From positions 186,001 through 250,000 of the forward strand of contig NZ_PQGD01000004.1 in the NCBI RefSeq assembly GCF_002915575.1: a DNA stretch of 64,000 bases, in the 5' to 3' direction. The first letter of the stretch is position 1; every line of letters begins with the position of its first letter. Below the pieces are notes generated by a model. It saw only the letters and a program-made list of their open reading frames with translations. It was not told where the DNA came from and did no database searches. Positions 28,726-39,970 of the stretch are shown here, one piece after another. Source of the stretch: Superficieibacter electus (lineage in GTDB: Bacteria > Pseudomonadota > Gammaproteobacteria > Enterobacterales > Enterobacteriaceae). Both the position numbers and the translations under genes were made by a program.

Positions 28726-30162
28726 ATGTCAGTGAGTCATTGTGTTGTGGAATACCTGCCTCTTTTTGCTGTGTTAAAAGACCGACCAGTACTGGTGGTT
28801 GGCGGCGGTGAAATCGCCAGCCGTAAAATCACTTTTCTGCGTCGCGCCGGGGCCAACGTACAGGTAGTGGCCGCCCGCCTTGATCCTGAATTAGCGGTAC
28901 TGGCTGAACAGCAGCATATTCACTGGCTGGCGACCGCGTTTGCAGAGGCGCAACTCGACTCTGTTTTTCTGGTGATTGCCGCGACCAATGACAGCGAGCT
29001 GAATCAGCGCGTTTTTGCGGCGGCGAATGCCCGTCATCGTCTGGTGAACGTGGTGGATAACCAGCCGCTGTGCTCCTTTATATTCCCGTCGATTGTCGAT
29101 CGTTCGCCGCTGCTGGTGGCTGTCTCGTCCGGCGGTAATGCGCCCGTATTGGCCCGTTTGCTGCGCGAGAAGCTTGAGGCACTGCTGCCGAAAGATTTAG
29201 GCAAGATGGCGGCAGTGGCGGGACGCTGGCGTGAGCGAATTAAAACGCATCTGCACTCCACCGCGGAACGTCGTCGGTTCTGGGAGCGCGCCTTTCGGGG
29301 ACGCTTCGCCAGCCTGATGGCGGCCGGAAATTCGCAGGCGGCGGAGCAGGTGCTGGAAGACGCGTTAGCGCACCCGGAACGTGAACAGGGTGAAATTATT
29401 CTGGTCGGCGCAGGGCCGGGAGATGCCGGGCTGCTGACTCTGCGCGGTTTGCAGGTGCTCCAGCAGGCCGATGTGGTGTTTTACGACCATCTGGTGACCG
29501 ATGAAATCCGCGAACTGGTACTCCGCGACGCGGAACTGATCTGCGTGGGGAAACGCGCCGGTAAACATGCGGTGCCGCAGCATGAAACGAATCAGATGCT
29601 GATCGCGGCGGCGCGCGAAGGTAAAACCGTCGTGCGTCTGAAAGGGGGCGATCCGTTTATCTTCGGGCGCGGCGGGGAAGAGCTTCAGGCTGCTGCCGCT
29701 GCCGGTATCCCTTTTCAGGTGGTGCCAGGCGTTACGGCAGCCTCCGGCGCGACGGCCTATGCGGGCATCCCGCTGACCCATCGCGAGCATGCGCAAAGCG
29801 TCACTTTTGTCACTGGCCATTATAAGCCCGACAGCGCGCCGTTTGACTGGGCGCAACTGGCGCAGAGCCGTCAGACGCTGGCGATCTACATGGGCACCAT
29901 GAAAGCGGCCGAAATCAGCGACCAGCTTATCCGGCATGGTCGCGATCAACATACGCCGGTGGCGGTTATCTCGCGCGGTACGCGGGCCGATCAGAATGTC
30001 AGCACCGGCACATTACAACAACTCGAAAACCTGGCGAAAGAGGCACCGATGCCCGCGTTGCTGGTCATCGGCGAGGTGGTCAATCTGCATCACCAACTGG
30101 CCTGGTTTCAACACACAACAGGCGCGGAAGATTTCAGGGCTTCCGTGGTTAATCTGGCTTAA
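28726..30162 (+). CDS. cysG: CysG-type siroheme synthase (cysDNC-linked copy)
   Basis: Trifunctional siroheme synthase: uroporphyrinogen III methylation, precorrin-2 oxidation and iron insertion. 478 residues from ATG 28726; a GTG at 28747 giving MEYLPLF, the usual CysG N-terminus, is an equally plausible start (471 residues). The N-terminal dehydrogenase/ferrochelatase domain has [17 protein letters not shown] and [19 protein letters not shown]; the C-terminal SUMT domain has [34 protein letters not shown] and [20 protein letters not shown]. In E. coli cysG is with nirBDC; here it precedes cysDNC by 9 bases, a layout seen in some other enterics, so a second copy may exist elsewhere. Confidence 0.95.
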   Translation: MSVSHCVVEYLPLFAVLKDRPVLVVGGGEIASRKITFLRRAGANVQVVAARLDPELAVLAEQQHIHWLATAFAEAQLDSVFLVIAATNDSELNQRVFAAANARHRLVNVVDNQPLCSFIFPSIVDRSPLLVAVSSGGNAPVLARLLREKLEALLPKDLGKMAAVAGRWRERIKTHLHSTAERRRFWERAFRGRFASLMAAGNSQAAEQVLEDALAHPEREQGEIILVGAGPGDAGLLTLRGLQVLQQADVVFYDHLVTDEIRELVLRDAELICVGKRAGKHAVPQHETNQMLIAAAREGKTVVRLKGGDPFIFGRGGEELQAAAAAGIPFQVVPGVTAASGATAYAGIPLTHREHAQSVTFVTGHYKPDSAPFDWAQLAQSRQTLAIYMGTMKAAEISDQLIRHGRDQHTPVAVISRGTRADQNVSTGTLQQLENLAKEAPMPALLVIGEVVNLHHQLAWFQHTTGAEDFRASVVNLA

Positions 30163-30171
30163 GGAACGGTT

Positions 30172-31080
30172 ATGGATCAAAAACGACTGACTCACCTGCG
30201 GCAACTGGAGGCGGAAAGCATCCATATTATCCGTGAAGTGGCCGCCGAGTTTGCAAATCCGGTGATGCTTTACTCCATCGGTAAAGACTCCAGCGTCATG
30301 CTGCATCTGGCGCGTAAAGCGTTTTATCCGGGAACATTGCCGTTCCCGCTGCTGCACGTCGATACCGGCTGGAAGTTCCGCGAAATGTACGAGTTTCGTG
30401 ACCGTACCGCCAAAGCCTACGGCTGTGAACTGCTGGTGCATAAAAACCCGGAAGGGGTGGCAATGGGGATTAACCCATTCGTGCACGGCAGCGCGAAGCA
30501 TACTGACATTATGAAAACCGAGGGTCTGAAGCAGGCGCTGAATAAATACGGTTTTGACGCCGCCTTTGGCGGTGCCCGCCGCGATGAGGAAAAATCGCGC
30601 GCCAAAGAGCGCATTTACTCTTTCCGCGACCGCTTTCATCGCTGGGACCCGAAAAACCAGCGCCCTGAGCTGTGGCACAACTACAACGGGCAGGTCAATA
30701 AAGGCGAAAGTATCCGCGTCTTCCCGCTGTCCAACTGGACCGAGCAGGATATCTGGCAGTACATCTGGCTGGAAAATATCGATATCGTGCCGCTGTATCT
30801 GGCCGCTGAACGCCCGGTGCTGGAGCGCGACGGCATGCTGATGATGATTGATGACGGGCGCATTGACTTACAACCGGGGGAAGTGATCCAGCAGAGAATG
30901 GTACGTTTTCGTACCCTGGGTTGCTGGCCGCTGACCGGAGCGGTCGAGTCGCAGGCGCAAACCCTGCCGGAGATCATCGAAGAGATGCTGGTGTCGACCA
31001 CCAGTGAACGTCAGGGTCGCGTGATTGACCGCGATCAGGCCGGCTCGATGGAGCTGAAGAAACGCCAGGGATATTTCTGA
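30172..31080 (+). CDS. cysD: CysD, sulfate adenylyltransferase small subunit
   Basis: Catalytic subunit of ATP sulfurylase (ATP + sulfate to APS), driven by GTP hydrolysis in CysN. 302 residues, the E. coli length. The PP-loop adenylating motif is [21 protein letters not shown] (about 27-47), followed by [18 protein letters not shown] and [21 protein letters not shown]. It ends in the tail [11 protein letters not shown]. Operon with the upstream siroheme gene (9-base gap) and cysN (9-base gap). Confidence 0.98.
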   Translation: MDQKRLTHLRQLEAESIHIIREVAAEFANPVMLYSIGKDSSVMLHLARKAFYPGTLPFPLLHVDTGWKFREMYEFRDRTAKAYGCELLVHKNPEGVAMGINPFVHGSAKHTDIMKTEGLKQALNKYGFDAAFGGARRDEEKSRAKERIYSFRDRFHRWDPKNQRPELWHNYNGQVNKGESIRVFPLSNWTEQDIWQYIWLENIDIVPLYLAAERPVLERDGMLMMIDDGRIDLQPGEVIQQRMVRFRTLGCWPLTGAVESQAQTLPEIIEEMLVSTTSERQGRVIDRDQAGSMELKKRQGYF

Positions 31081-31089
31081 GGAACCGCC

Positions 31090-32517
31090 ATGAATACGAC
31101 CATTGCCCAACAAATTGCCAACGAAGGCGGCGTCGAAGCCTGGATGCACGCTCAGCAATACAAAAGCCTGCTGCGCTTCCTGACCTGCGGCAGCGTGGAT
31201 GACGGTAAAAGCACGTTGATCGGCCGTCTGTTGCACGATACACGGCAAATTTATGAAGATCAGCTCTCGTCGCTGCATAATGACAGCAAGCGCCACGGTA
31301 CTCAGGGCGAAAAACTGGATCTGGCGCTGCTGGTTGACGGGCTTCAGGCCGAGCGCGAGCAGGGCATCACTATTGATGTGGCCTACCGCTATTTCTCCAC
31401 TGAAAAGCGCAAATTTATTATTGCCGATACGCCAGGGCACGAGCAGTACACCCGCAACATGGCTACCGGTGCCTCGACCTGCGATCTGGCGATCCTGCTG
31501 ATCGACGCCCGTAAAGGCGTGCTGGATCAGACCCGCCGCCACAGTTTTATCTCGACATTGCTGGGCATTAAGCACCTGGTGGTGGCGATCAATAAAATGG
31601 ACCTCGTTGAGTTTAGTGAAGAGACCTTCAACCGCATTCGCGAAGATTACCTGACCTTTGCCGCGCAACTGCCGGGAAATCTGGATATCCGCTTTGTGCC
31701 GCTGTCAGCACTGGAAGGGGATAACGTCGCCAGCGCTGGCGATAACATGCCGTGGTATAGCGGCCCGACGCTGCTGGAAGTGCTGGAAACCGTTGAAATT
31801 CAGCGGGTGGTAGATGCGCAACCGCTGCGCTTCCCGGTGCAGTATGTTAACCGCCCGAATCTCGATTTTCGCGGTTACTCCGGTACGGTGGCATCCGGAA
31901 CGGTTAAAGTTGGCCAGCGGATCAAAGTGCTGCCCTCGGGCGTGGAGTCTGCCGTGGCGCGTATTGTGACCTTTGACGGTGATTTAGACGAGGCGGCGGC
32001 GGGGGAAGCGGTTACGCTGGTGCTGAAAGATGAAATTGATATCAGCCGGGGCGATCTGCTGCTGGATGCGCAGGCGTCGCTGCCTGCGGTACAACGCGCG
32101 GCGGTTGACGTGGTGTGGATGACCGAACAGCCGCTGACGGCGGGGCAGAGTCTGGACATTAAAATTGCCGGTAAGAAAACCCGCGCCCGTGTAGATGCTA
32201 TCCGCTATCAGTATGACATCAACCATTTGACTCAGCATGATGCGGAAAATCTGCCGCTGAACGGTATTGGCCAGGTTGAACTGACCTTTGACGAACCGCT
32301 GGTGCTCGATAAATATCAGGATAACCCGGTGACCGGCGGGATGATCTTTATCGATCGCCTGAGCAACGTTACCGTGGGGGCCGGGCTGGTACATGAAGCG
32401 TATACGCAGGCGGTCAGCGCGCCATCGGAATTTAGTGCCTTTGAGCTGGAACTGAACGCGCTGGTGCGTAAGCACTTCCCGCACTGGGGCGCACGCGATT
32501 TGCTGGGAGGCAAGTAA
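31090..32517 (+). CDS. cysN: CysN, sulfate adenylyltransferase GTPase subunit
   Basis: EF-Tu-like GTPase that activates CysD. 475 residues, the E. coli length. G motifs: [18 protein letters not shown] (P-loop, about 35-52), the switch [14 protein letters not shown] and NKMDLV (G4). Domains II and III follow ([22 protein letters not shown]). Its TAA overlaps the cysC ATG by one base. Confidence 0.98.
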   Translation: MNTTIAQQIANEGGVEAWMHAQQYKSLLRFLTCGSVDDGKSTLIGRLLHDTRQIYEDQLSSLHNDSKRHGTQGEKLDLALLVDGLQAEREQGITIDVAYRYFSTEKRKFIIADTPGHEQYTRNMATGASTCDLAILLIDARKGVLDQTRRHSFISTLLGIKHLVVAINKMDLVEFSEETFNRIREDYLTFAAQLPGNLDIRFVPLSALEGDNVASAGDNMPWYSGPTLLEVLETVEIQRVVDAQPLRFPVQYVNRPNLDFRGYSGTVASGTVKVGQRIKVLPSGVESAVARIVTFDGDLDEAAAGEAVTLVLKDEIDISRGDLLLDAQASLPAVQRAAVDVVWMTEQPLTAGQSLDIKIAGKKTRARVDAIRYQYDINHLTQHDAENLPLNGIGQVELTFDEPLVLDKYQDNPVTGGMIFIDRLSNVTVGAGLVHEAYTQAVSAPSEFSAFELELNALVRKHFPHWGARDLLGGK

Positions 32518-33122
32518 TGGCGCAGCATGACGATAATGTCGTCTGGCATGCCCATCCGGTGACGGCGGAGCAGCGCGAACAGCTTCACGGGCATCGCGGC
32601 GTCGTGCTGTGGTTTACCGGGCTTTCAGGCTCCGGTAAATCCACCGCCGCGGGGGCGCTGGAAGAGGCCCTGCATCGTCTGGGTGTGAGCACTTACCTGC
32701 TGGACGGCGATAACGTGCGCCACGGATTGTGCCGCGATCTTGGTTTTAATGATGAGGATCGTAAGGAGAATATTCGCCGCGTCGGAGAGGTTTCTCGTCT
32801 GATGGTGGATGCCGGCCTGGTGGTGCTGACGGCGTTTATTTCGCCACATCGTGCTGAACGGCAAATGGTGCGTGAACAGGTAGGTGAAGGGCGTTTTTTT
32901 GAAGTCTTTGTCGATACGCCGCTGGCAATCTGTGAAAACCGCGATCCGAAGGGGCTGTATAAAAAAGCCCGCGCGGGAGAATTGAAGCATTTCACCGGTA
33001 TTGATTCGGTTTATGAAGCCCCGCAAACGCCGGAAATGCACCTTGATGGTGAACAATTAGTAACAAATTTGGTGAGTCGATTATTAGATCTGCTGAGACA
33101 GAGCGATATTATCAGATCCTGA
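32517..33122 (+). CDS. cysC: CysC, adenylylsulfate kinase
   Basis: Phosphorylates APS to PAPS, the substrate of CysH. 201 residues, the E. coli length. Walker [19 protein letters not shown] (about 36-53), [16 protein letters not shown] and the APS-binding [14 protein letters not shown] are present, as is the lid region [27 protein letters not shown]. Translationally coupled to cysN. Confidence 0.98.
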   Translation: MAQHDDNVVWHAHPVTAEQREQLHGHRGVVLWFTGLSGSGKSTAAGALEEALHRLGVSTYLLDGDNVRHGLCRDLGFNDEDRKENIRRVGEVSRLMVDAGLVVLTAFISPHRAERQMVREQVGEGRFFEVFVDTPLAICENRDPKGLYKKARAGELKHFTGIDSVYEAPQTPEMHLDGEQLVTNLVSRLLDLLRQSDIIRS

Positions 33123-33172
33123 TACGCTGGAGGACGAAACCATTTCCTCCGGACCAGGTAATGGGATTAGAT

Positions 33173-33496
33173 ATGCGCGATAGCCAGAACTTAAGCATCA
33201 CCACGACTGAGTCGCTGACGGCCCGAGAGGAGACCACATGGTCTTTTCCGGGTGCCGTGGTGGGGTTTATCTCATGGCTGCTGGCGGCAGGTATTCCCTT
33301 TCTCATCTATGGCCCCAATACGCTCTTTTTCTTTCTCTATACCTGGCCTTTCTTTTTAGCGTTAATGCCCGTTGCCGTGGTGGTGGGTATTGCGCTCTAT
33401 TCGCTGTTGAATGGCAAAATATTCTATACCTCTGTGGCAACCGCCCTGACGGTTATCGCGATGTTTAGCATTCTGTTTATGTGGCTGATGGGGTAG
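33173..33496 (+). CDS. ygbE: YgbE, DUF3561 inner membrane protein
   Basis: 107 residues from ATG 33173, the E. coli YgbE length; the ATG at 33161 would add four residues with no family support. Three hydrophobic spans follow a polar N-terminus of about 25 residues: about 28-48 (GAVVGFISWLLAAGIPFLIYG), about 52-75 (LFFFLYTWPFFLALMPVAVVVGI) and about 85-106. Function unknown; the gene follows cysC as in E. coli. Confidence 0.93.
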   Translation: MRDSQNLSITTTESLTAREETTWSFPGAVVGFISWLLAAGIPFLIYGPNTLFFFLYTWPFFLALMPVAVVVGIALYSLLNGKIFYTSVATALTVIAMFSILFMWLMG

Positions 33497-33671
33497 ATTC
33501 TTCCCGAAGCTGAATTATGATAGATCAACGCACTTCGCCTCACGGTTACGTGACATACTTACCTGCGGGTAAAATATGGTACATTTGGCGCGTTCATGCG
33601 GTATCGCCCGCCGCCGGGGTAGTGTCCTCGGGCGAGTTATGGGATGATGATGCCGTTTTTCAGGGGGCAGG

Positions 33672-33983
33672 ATGGGTAAACTAACGCTGATATTGCTGGC
33701 TTTACTGGTCTGGCTACAGTATTCGCTGTGGTTTGGCAAAAATGGATTACATGATTACAGCCGCGTCAGCGATGATGTTGAGGCCCAGCAAACCACAAAC
33801 GCAAAATTAAAAGCGCGCAACGATCAACTTTTCGCTGAAATTGACGATCTTAACGGTGGTCAGGAGGCGATTGAAGAACGTGCCCGTAATGAATTGAGTA
33901 TGACCCGCCCAGGCGAAACCTTTTATCGTCTGGTACCGGATGCGTCTAAACGTAATCTGAGTGCAGGGCAAAATAACCGATAA
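33672..33983 (+). CDS. ftsB: FtsB, cell division protein
   Basis: Bitopic divisome protein that bridges FtsL and FtsQ and helps activate FtsWI. 103 residues, the E. coli length. A membrane span at about 3-21 ([19 protein letters not shown]) is followed by a periplasmic coiled coil (about 29-70; [20 protein letters not shown]) and the conserved [18 protein letters not shown]. Immediately upstream of ispD (18 bases). Confidence 0.98.
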   Translation: MGKLTLILLALLVWLQYSLWFGKNGLHDYSRVSDDVEAQQTTNAKLKARNDQLFAEIDDLNGGQEAIEERARNELSMTRPGETFYRLVPDASKRNLSAGQNNR

Positions 33984-34001
33984 CAGGCCCAGGATCGCAA
34001 G

Positions 34002-34712
34002 ATGGCAGCAACTTTTCCCGGCGTTTGTGCCGTGGTCCCGGCAGCTGGCTTTGGCCGCCGCATGCAGACGGAGTGCCCGAAACAATACCTCTCAATTGGT
34101 AACAAAACGATTCTCGAACACGCGGTCGCCGCACTGCTGGCGCACCCTCGCGTCCAGCGGGTGATCATCGCGATTACGCCTGGTGACCCACGTTTTTCAT
34201 TGCTCCCGCTGGCGACGCATCCACAAATTACCGTCGTTGACGGCGGTACCGCGCGCGCCGATTCCGTACTGGCAGGTCTGAACGCCGCAGGCGACGCCAG
34301 CTGGGTGCTGGTGCACGATGCCGCGCGCCCCTGCCTGTGTCAGGCGGATTTGCAGCGGCTGCTTATGCTCAGTGAAACCAGCCGGGTGGGCGGTATTCTG
34401 GCCGCCCCGGTGCGTGATACCATGAAGCGTGGTGAGCCGGGTAAACCAGCCATCGCCCATACCGTCGATCGTAACGATCTCTGGCACGCGCTGACGCCAC
34501 AATTTTTCCCGCGAGAGCTGCTAACTGACTGCCTGACGCGCGCTCTTAATGAGGGGGCGGTTATCACCGATGAAGCCTCTGCACTGGAATATTGTGGTTT
34601 CCACCCTGAATTGATCCCCGGCCGCGCAGATAACATCAAAGTGACCCGTCCGGAAGATCTGGCGCTTGCCGAATTTTATCTCACCCGATTTCACCACCAG
34701 GAGCAGACATAA
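34002..34712 (+). CDS. ispD: IspD, MEP cytidylyltransferase
   Basis: Third step of the non-mevalonate isoprenoid pathway: CTP plus methylerythritol 4-phosphate to CDP-ME. 236 residues (E. coli 236). CTP-binding signature [19 protein letters not shown] (about 10-28), [11 protein letters not shown] and the substrate residue region VRDTMKRG are visible. Overlaps ispF by one base (TAATG). Confidence 0.98.
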   Translation: MAATFPGVCAVVPAAGFGRRMQTECPKQYLSIGNKTILEHAVAALLAHPRVQRVIIAITPGDPRFSLLPLATHPQITVVDGGTARADSVLAGLNAAGDASWVLVHDAARPCLCQADLQRLLMLSETSRVGGILAAPVRDTMKRGEPGKPAIAHTVDRNDLWHALTPQFFPRELLTDCLTRALNEGAVITDEASALEYCGFHPELIPGRADNIKVTRPEDLALAEFYLTRFHHQEQT

Positions 34713-35191
34713 TGCGAATTGGACACGGTTTTGATGTGCATGCCTTTGGCGGCGCAGGCCCGATTATCATTGGCGGCGTGCGCGTCCCTTACGAAAAGGG
34801 GCTGCTGGCCCACTCCGATGGCGATGTGGCGCTCCATGCCCTGACCGATGCGCTGCTTGGTGCCGCGGCGCTGGGTGATATCGGTAAACTGTTCCCGGAC
34901 ACCGATCCGGCCTTTAAAGGCGCGGACAGCCGTGAACTGCTGCGCGAAGCGTGGCGGCAGATTCAGGCCAAAGGGTATACCTTAGGCAACGTTGACGTCA
35001 CGATCATCGCTCAGGCTCCAAAGATGTTGCCGCATATTCCACAAATGCGCGTCTTTATCGCCGAAGATCTGGGGTGCCATATGGACGACGTGAATGTCAA
35101 AGCGACGACCACGGAAAAACTGGGCTTCACCGGTCGGGGCGAAGGTATTGCTTGTGAAGCCGTGGCGCTGTTGCATAAGGCAGCCCCATGA
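34712..35191 (+). CDS. ispF: IspF, MECDP synthase
   Basis: Converts CDP-ME 2-phosphate to the cyclic 2,4-diphosphate. 159 residues, the E. coli length. Metal ligands lie in [12 protein letters not shown] (D8, H10) and the [14 protein letters not shown] region; [20 protein letters not shown] is the C-terminal signature. Overlaps truD by four bases (ATGA). Confidence 0.98.
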   Translation: MRIGHGFDVHAFGGAGPIIIGGVRVPYEKGLLAHSDGDVALHALTDALLGAAALGDIGKLFPDTDPAFKGADSRELLREAWRQIQAKGYTLGNVDVTIIAQAPKMLPHIPQMRVFIAEDLGCHMDDVNVKATTTEKLGFTGRGEGIACEAVALLHKAAP

Positions 35192-36237
35192 TTGATTTTG
35201 AAAACCTCACATATCTGCTCGGTAAGCCGCAGGGTCACGGGTTGCTGAAAGCGAGTCCGGAAGATTTTCTGGTAGTGGAAGATTTGGGATTTGCGCCGGA
35301 TGGAGAGGGTGAACACATTCTGGTAAGAGTCCTGAAAAACGGCTGCAATACGCGCTTTGTGGCCGACGCACTGGCTAAATTTCTTAAGATCCCGGCGCGT
35401 GAAGTAAGCTTTGCCGGGCAAAAAGATAAGCATGCGGTCACGGAACAATGGCTGTGCGCCCGCGTTCCCGGCAAAGAACTGCCCGATCTCAGCGCGTTTC
35501 AGCTCGAAGGCTGTCAGGTGCTGGAGTATGCCCGTCACAAACGTAAACTGCGACTCGGGGCGCTGAAAGGCAATAATTTCACTGTGATCCTGCGTGAAGT
35601 GTCGCAGCGCGACGAGGTTGAGCGGCGTTTACAAGCTATTGAGTCCGCTGGCGTACCGAACTATTTTGGCGCGCAGCGTTTTGGTCTCGGCGGCAGTAAT
35701 ATTCAGGGCGCATTGCGCTGGGCGCAAAACGGCGGACCTGTCCGTGACAGGAATAAACGCAGTTTTTGGTTGTCGGCAGCCCGCAGTGCGTTGTTTAATC
35801 AGATCGTCAGCGAACGTTTGAAAAAACCAGACTTTAATCAAGTTGTTGACGGCGATGCGCTACAATTAGCGGGACGCGGGAGCTGGTTCGTTGCCGCACA
35901 AGACGATCGCGCTGAACTTCAGGGCCGCGTGGACCACCACGAACTGATGATTACGGCGTCCCTGCCTGGTAGTGGCGAATGGGGGACGCAGCGCGAGGCG
36001 TTGGCCTTTGAGCAGGCCGCTATTGTGCAAGAGACATTGTTACAGCAGTTGCTCATGCGGGAAAAGGTCGAAGCGTCACGCCGCGCTATGCTGCTTTATC
36101 CACAGAAGTTGAACTGGAACTGGTGGGATGACGTAACGGTCGAACTCCGCTTCTGGCTTCCGGCGGGCAGCTTTGCAACCAGCGTGATCAGGGAACTTAT
36201 TAATACTTCAGGTGATTATGCGAATATTGCTGAGTAA
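35188..36237 (+). CDS. truD: TruD, tRNA pseudouridine(13) synthase
   Basis: Isomerises U13 of tRNA-Glu. 349 residues, the E. coli length. The catalytic aspartate is in [16 protein letters not shown] (about residue 80); [19 protein letters not shown] is the second conserved motif, and RGSWFVA begins the TruD-specific insertion. It overlaps ispF upstream and surE downstream (20 bases). Confidence 0.98.
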   Translation: MIDFENLTYLLGKPQGHGLLKASPEDFLVVEDLGFAPDGEGEHILVRVLKNGCNTRFVADALAKFLKIPAREVSFAGQKDKHAVTEQWLCARVPGKELPDLSAFQLEGCQVLEYARHKRKLRLGALKGNNFTVILREVSQRDEVERRLQAIESAGVPNYFGAQRFGLGGSNIQGALRWAQNGGPVRDRNKRSFWLSAARSALFNQIVSERLKKPDFNQVVDGDALQLAGRGSWFVAAQDDRAELQGRVDHHELMITASLPGSGEWGTQREALAFEQAAIVQETLLQQLLMREKVEASRRAMLLYPQKLNWNWWDDVTVELRFWLPAGSFATSVIRELINTSGDYANIAE

Positions 36238-36976
36238 CGATGACGGCATCCACGCACCAGGCATTCAGACGCTGGCGAAAGCCCTGCGCGAATTTGCCGA
36301 GGTTCAGGTGGTAGCGCCCGATCGTAACCGCAGTGGCGCATCAAACTCGCTAACGCTGGAATCCTCACTGCGCACCTTTGCCTATGACAATGGCGATATT
36401 GCGGTCCAGATGGGCACGCCCACCGACTGCGTGTATCTGGGCGTCAATGCGCTGATGCGTCCCCGTCCGGATGTCGTGGTTGCCGGCATTAACGCCGGGC
36501 CTAATCTGGGTGACGATGTGATCTACTCCGGCACCGTGGCAGCGGCGATGGAAGGGCGTCACCTCGGTTTTCCGGCGCTGGCGGTCTCACTGAACGGCCA
36601 TCAACATTATGATACGGCGGCGGCGGTCACCTGCACGCTGTTACGCGCGCTAAGCCGCGAACCGCTGCGTACCGGGCGCATCCTTAATGTCAATGTGCCG
36701 GATGTGCCGTTAGATCACATCAAAGGCTTCCGGGTTACCCGCTGCGGCAGTCGGCATCCAGCCGATCAGGTTATTCCACAGCAAGATCCGCGCGGTAATA
36801 CCCTGTACTGGATCGGGCCGCCAGGCGAAAAGTTTGATTCTGGTCCGGACACCGATTTTGCAGCGGTGGACGAGGGATATGTTTCTGTCACTCCGCTGCA
36901 CGTGGATTTAACTGCGCACAGCGCGCGCGAAGTGGTGTCAGACTGGTTAACGCGTGTAGGAGCAGACACGCCATGA
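36218..36976 (+). CDS. surE: SurE (UmpG), 5'/3'-nucleotidase
   Basis: Metal-dependent nucleotidase and exopolyphosphatase linked to stationary-phase survival. 252 residues from ATG 36218 (E. coli 253); a GTG two codons earlier is the other option. The metal-binding [16 protein letters not shown] is at the N-terminus, then the serine in [13 protein letters not shown] and the [24 protein letters not shown] signature. Start lies inside truD; stop overlaps pcm. Confidence 0.98.
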   Translation: MRILLSNDDGIHAPGIQTLAKALREFAEVQVVAPDRNRSGASNSLTLESSLRTFAYDNGDIAVQMGTPTDCVYLGVNALMRPRPDVVVAGINAGPNLGDDVIYSGTVAAAMEGRHLGFPALAVSLNGHQHYDTAAAVTCTLLRALSREPLRTGRILNVNVPDVPLDHIKGFRVTRCGSRHPADQVIPQQDPRGNTLYWIGPPGEKFDSGPDTDFAAVDEGYVSVTPLHVDLTAHSAREVVSDWLTRVGADTP

Positions 36977-37599
36977 TAAGCAAACGCGTTCAGAGCCTTC
37001 TCGATCAACTACGTACTCAGGGAATTAAAGATGAGCATGTGCTTGAAGCCATCGCTCAGGTTCCGCGTGAAAAGTTTATCGATGAAGCGTTTGAACATCA
37101 GGCGTGGGAAAACGTTGCGCTTCCCATCGGCCAGGGGCAGACCATTTCTCAGCCCTATATGGTGGCCAGAATGACCGAGCTGCTGGAGTTGACGCCCGAG
37201 TGTCGGGTGCTGGAAGTCGGTACCGGTTCAGGGTACCAGACGGCGATCCTTGCGCACCTGGTCCATCACGTTTGTTCCGTCGAACGGATCAAAAGCCTGC
37301 AATGGCACGCCCGGCGTCGCCTGAAACAACTCGATCTGCATAATGTTTCCACCCGTCATGGCGATGGCTGGCAAGGATGGCATGCACGTGCGCCTTTCGA
37401 TGCCATCATTGTGACAGCGGCTCCGCCTGAAATACCGGCAGCGTTAATGTCGCAACTGGCTGAGGGCGGCGTACTTGTATTACCCGTTGGCGATGAACAC
37501 CAGTATTTGAAGCGGGTGTGCCGGCGGGGAGATGAATTTATTATCGATACCGTTGAGGCAGTGCGTTTTGTCCCTCTGGTCAAAGGGGAACTGGCCTGA
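36973..37599 (+). CDS. pcm: Pcm, L-isoaspartate O-methyltransferase
   Basis: Repairs isoaspartyl residues in ageing proteins using S-adenosylmethionine. 208 residues, the E. coli length. SAM-binding motif I is [17 protein letters not shown] (about 78-95); the substrate motif [15 protein letters not shown] precedes it. Conserved surE-pcm-nlpD-rpoS order. Confidence 0.98.
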   Translation: MISKRVQSLLDQLRTQGIKDEHVLEAIAQVPREKFIDEAFEHQAWENVALPIGQGQTISQPYMVARMTELLELTPECRVLEVGTGSGYQTAILAHLVHHVCSVERIKSLQWHARRRLKQLDLHNVSTRHGDGWQGWHARAPFDAIIVTAAPPEIPAALMSQLAEGGVLVLPVGDEHQYLKRVCRRGDEFIIDTVEAVRFVPLVKGELA

Positions 37600-37721
37600 G
37601 ACCCGGATTTATCCTGGTTATTTCACAGGATTTCAGCGTATGGTGAACCTGTTTTCAGTGTTCATACCGCTGCCTTGCACGGTGTTAAGTCACTGGTAGT
37701 TAATCTATTCCTGGGGGATAA

Positions 37722-38867
37722 ATGAGCACGGGAAGCCCAAAATTCACCGCAAGCCGCGTGGCGGCATTATCACTGATTTCACTTTGTCTGGCAGGTTGTG
37801 GTAATTCGGACAACCCCCCTGCACCGGTCAGCTCTGTTGGCGGCAATCCCTCCGGCACCTCCAGCCAGGATTCGGGCATGTTAATCACGCCGCCGCCCAA
37901 AATGGGTAATTCGGCTCCGGCTCCGCAAACGCCGCAGATTCAGCCCATTCAGCCTGTGCAACCTGTCCAAACGCAACCCGCGCCGACGCAACCTGTTGCT
38001 CAGCAAAACGTGCAGGTTGAAAATGGTCACATTGTTTACAACCGCAAATACGGCAACATCCCTAAGGGGAGCTATACCGGCGGCAGCACCTATACCGTTA
38101 AACGCGGCGACACGCTGTTCTATATTGCGTGGGTAACGGGTAATGATTTCCGCGACTTAGCGCAGCGGAACAACGTAGCAGCCCCATACAGTCTGAACGT
38201 TGGGCAGGTGCTTCAGGTAGGGAATTCATCCGGTACACCTATCACTGGTGGCAACGCAGTGACGCAGGCAGATGCAAATGCACAAGGAATTGTCTTAAAA
38301 CCTGAGCAGAATTCAACCGTGCCTGTTGCGTCGCAACCGACAATTACGTATTCTGAAGACTCAGGTGAACAAAGTGCTAACAAAATGTTGCCTAACAACC
38401 AGCCAACGAATAAACCCGTCACGGCACCGGTTACGGCTCCATCTACGGTTAGTACCACTGAACCGACTGTCAGCAGTACGACCACCAGCTCGCCTATTTC
38501 GACCTGGCGCTGGCCGACTGAAGGCAACATTATCGAAAACTTTTCTGCCACTGATAACGGCAATAAAGGGATCGATATCGCAGGTAGTAAAGGCCAGGCT
38601 ATTGTTGCGACCGCAGATGGTCGTGTCGTATACGCCGGGAATGCACTGCGCGGTTACGGTAATCTAATCATCATCAAACATAACGATGATTACCTGAGTG
38701 CCTACGCCCATAACGATACAATGCTGGTCCGGGAGCAACAAGAGATCAAGGCGGGGCAGAAAATAGCTACCATGGGTAGCACTGGAACCAGCTCAACACG
38801 TTTACATTTTGAAATTCGTTACAAGGGGAAATCCGTAAACCCGCTGCGTTATTTACCGCAGCGATAA
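37722..38867 (+). CDS. nlpD: NlpD, LytM-domain activator of AmiC
   Basis: Outer-membrane lipoprotein that activates the amidase AmiC at the septum. 381 residues (E. coli 379). Lipobox LAGC with the lipidated cysteine at residue 26. A proline/glutamine-rich linker (about 60-100) leads to a LysM domain (about 121-165; [25 protein letters not shown]) and, after a threonine-rich linker, a C-terminal LytM/M23 domain (about 265-381; [25 protein letters not shown]) that lacks the full set of zinc ligands, as usual for NlpD. Contains the main rpoS promoter. Confidence 0.98.
   Translation: MSTGSPKFTASRVAALSLISLCLAGCGNSDNPPAPVSSVGGNPSGTSSQDSGMLITPPPKMGNSAPAPQTPQIQPIQPVQPVQTQPAPTQPVAQQNVQVENGHIVYNRKYGNIPKGSYTGGSTYTVKRGDTLFYIAWVTGNDFRDLAQRNNVAAPYSLNVGQVLQVGNSSGTPITGGNAVTQADANAQGIVLKPEQNSTVPVASQPTITYSEDSGEQSANKMLPNNQPTNKPVTAPVTAPSTVSTTEPTVSSTTTSSPISTWRWPTEGNIIENFSATDNGNKGIDIAGSKGQAIVATADGRVVYAGNALRGYGNLIIIKHNDDYLSAYAHNDTMLVREQQEIKAGQKIATMGSTGTSSTRLHFEIRYKGKSVNPLRYLPQR
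38326..38354 (+). promoter_or_regulatory. Main rpoS promoter inside nlpD
   Basis: TTGCGT (38326-38331), 17-base spacer and TATTCT (38349-38354). A start near 38361 gives a leader of about 567 bases, the length known for the E. coli rpoS transcript. Confidence 0.7.
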
Positions 38868-38927
38868 TCAGGCGGGATACACCAGGCTGGTGTGTGTCGT
38901 CCAGGGATCACGGGTAGGAGCCACCTT
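38800..38927 (+). promoter_or_regulatory. rpoS mRNA leader: sRNA-responsive region
   Basis: The region before rpoS keeps the E. coli leader features: the upstream antisense segment around 38812-38842 (AATTCGTTACAAGGGG), to which DsrA/RprA-type sRNAs pair in E. coli, a hairpin GCTGCG/CGCAGC (38843-38862), a second hairpin ACACCA/TGGTGT (38879-38893) and the ribosome site TAGGAG (38915-38920). The second hairpin differs from the E. coli sequence. Confidence 0.65.
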
Positions 38928-39920
38928 ATGAGTCAGAATACGCTGAAAGTTCATGATTTAAATGAAGACGCGCAATTTGATGAGAATGGAGTAGAGGCTT
39001 TTGACGAAAAAGCCTTAGTTGTTGAGGAACCTAGTGATAACGACCTGGCAGAGGAAGAACTGCTATCGCAAGGCGCTACACAACGTGTACTTGACGCAAC
39101 ACAGCTCTACCTCGGAGAGATTGGTTATTCTCCATTATTAACAGCGGAAGAAGAAGTTTACTTTGCCCGTCGCGCTCTGCGCGGGGATGTTGCCTCACGC
39201 CGTCGCATGATTGAAAGTAACCTGCGTCTGGTCGTGAAAATTGCCCGCCGTTACGGCAATCGTGGCCTGGCGCTGCTGGACCTGATTGAAGAGGGTAACT
39301 TAGGGCTTATCCGTGCGGTAGAGAAGTTTGATCCGGAACGCGGTTTCCGCTTCTCAACCTACGCAACGTGGTGGATTCGACAGACTATTGAACGGGCGAT
39401 CATGAATCAAACCCGTACTATTCGTTTGCCGATTCACATTGTAAAAGAGCTGAACGTCTATCTGCGTACTGCGCGTGAACTGTCCCATAAACTGGACCAC
39501 GAGCCGAGTGCAGAAGAGATTGCCGAACAGCTGGATAAACCCGTTGATGATGTAAGCCGTATGCTGCGTCTCAACGAGCGCATTACCTCGGTAGACACCC
39601 CGCTGGGTGGCGATTCCGAAAAGGCGCTGCTGGACATCCTGGCCGATGAAAAAGACAACGGTCCGGAAGACACCACGCAAGACGATGACATGAAACAAAG
39701 CATCGTTAAATGGCTGTTCGAACTGAACGCCAAACAGCGTGAAGTGCTGGCACGTCGTTTTGGTCTGCTGGGTTATGAAGCGGCTACGCTGGAAGATGTG
39801 GGTCGTGAAATCGGCCTGACACGCGAGCGCGTTCGTCAGATCCAGGTTGAAGGTTTGCGCCGTCTGCGTGAAATCCTTCAGGCGCAGGGGCTGAATATCG
39901 AAGCGCTGTTCCGCGAATAA
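38928..39920 (+). CDS. rpoS: RpoS, stationary-phase sigma factor
   Basis: Sigma-38 of the general stress response. From ATG 38928, with TAGGAG correctly spaced, it is 330 residues, the E. coli length; an upstream in-frame ATG at 38892 lies in the leader. Regions: 1.2 ([26 protein letters not shown]), 2 ([56 protein letters not shown]), 3, and 4 with the -35-binding helix-turn-helix ([30 protein letters not shown]). No internal stop or frameshift is seen, so the gene looks intact. Confidence 0.99.
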   Translation: MSQNTLKVHDLNEDAQFDENGVEAFDEKALVVEEPSDNDLAEEELLSQGATQRVLDATQLYLGEIGYSPLLTAEEEVYFARRALRGDVASRRRMIESNLRLVVKIARRYGNRGLALLDLIEEGNLGLIRAVEKFDPERGFRFSTYATWWIRQTIERAIMNQTRTIRLPIHIVKELNVYLRTARELSHKLDHEPSAEEIAEQLDKPVDDVSRMLRLNERITSVDTPLGGDSEKALLDILADEKDNGPEDTTQDDDMKQSIVKWLFELNAKQREVLARRFGLLGYEAATLEDVGREIGLTRERVRQIQVEGLRRLREILQAQGLNIEALFRE

Positions 39921-39933
39921 AATAAAGTGTTTA

Positions 39934-39966
39934 AAAAGCCCGCTTGATGGTAAAGCGGGCTTTTTC
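39934..39966. terminator. Bidirectional terminator after rpoS
   Basis: A5 - GCCCGCTT (39939-39946) - loop - AAGCGGGC (39954-39961) - T5. The A and T flanks let it serve both rpoS and the convergent gene that stops at 39971. Confidence 0.93.
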
Positions 39967-39970
39967 TTTT

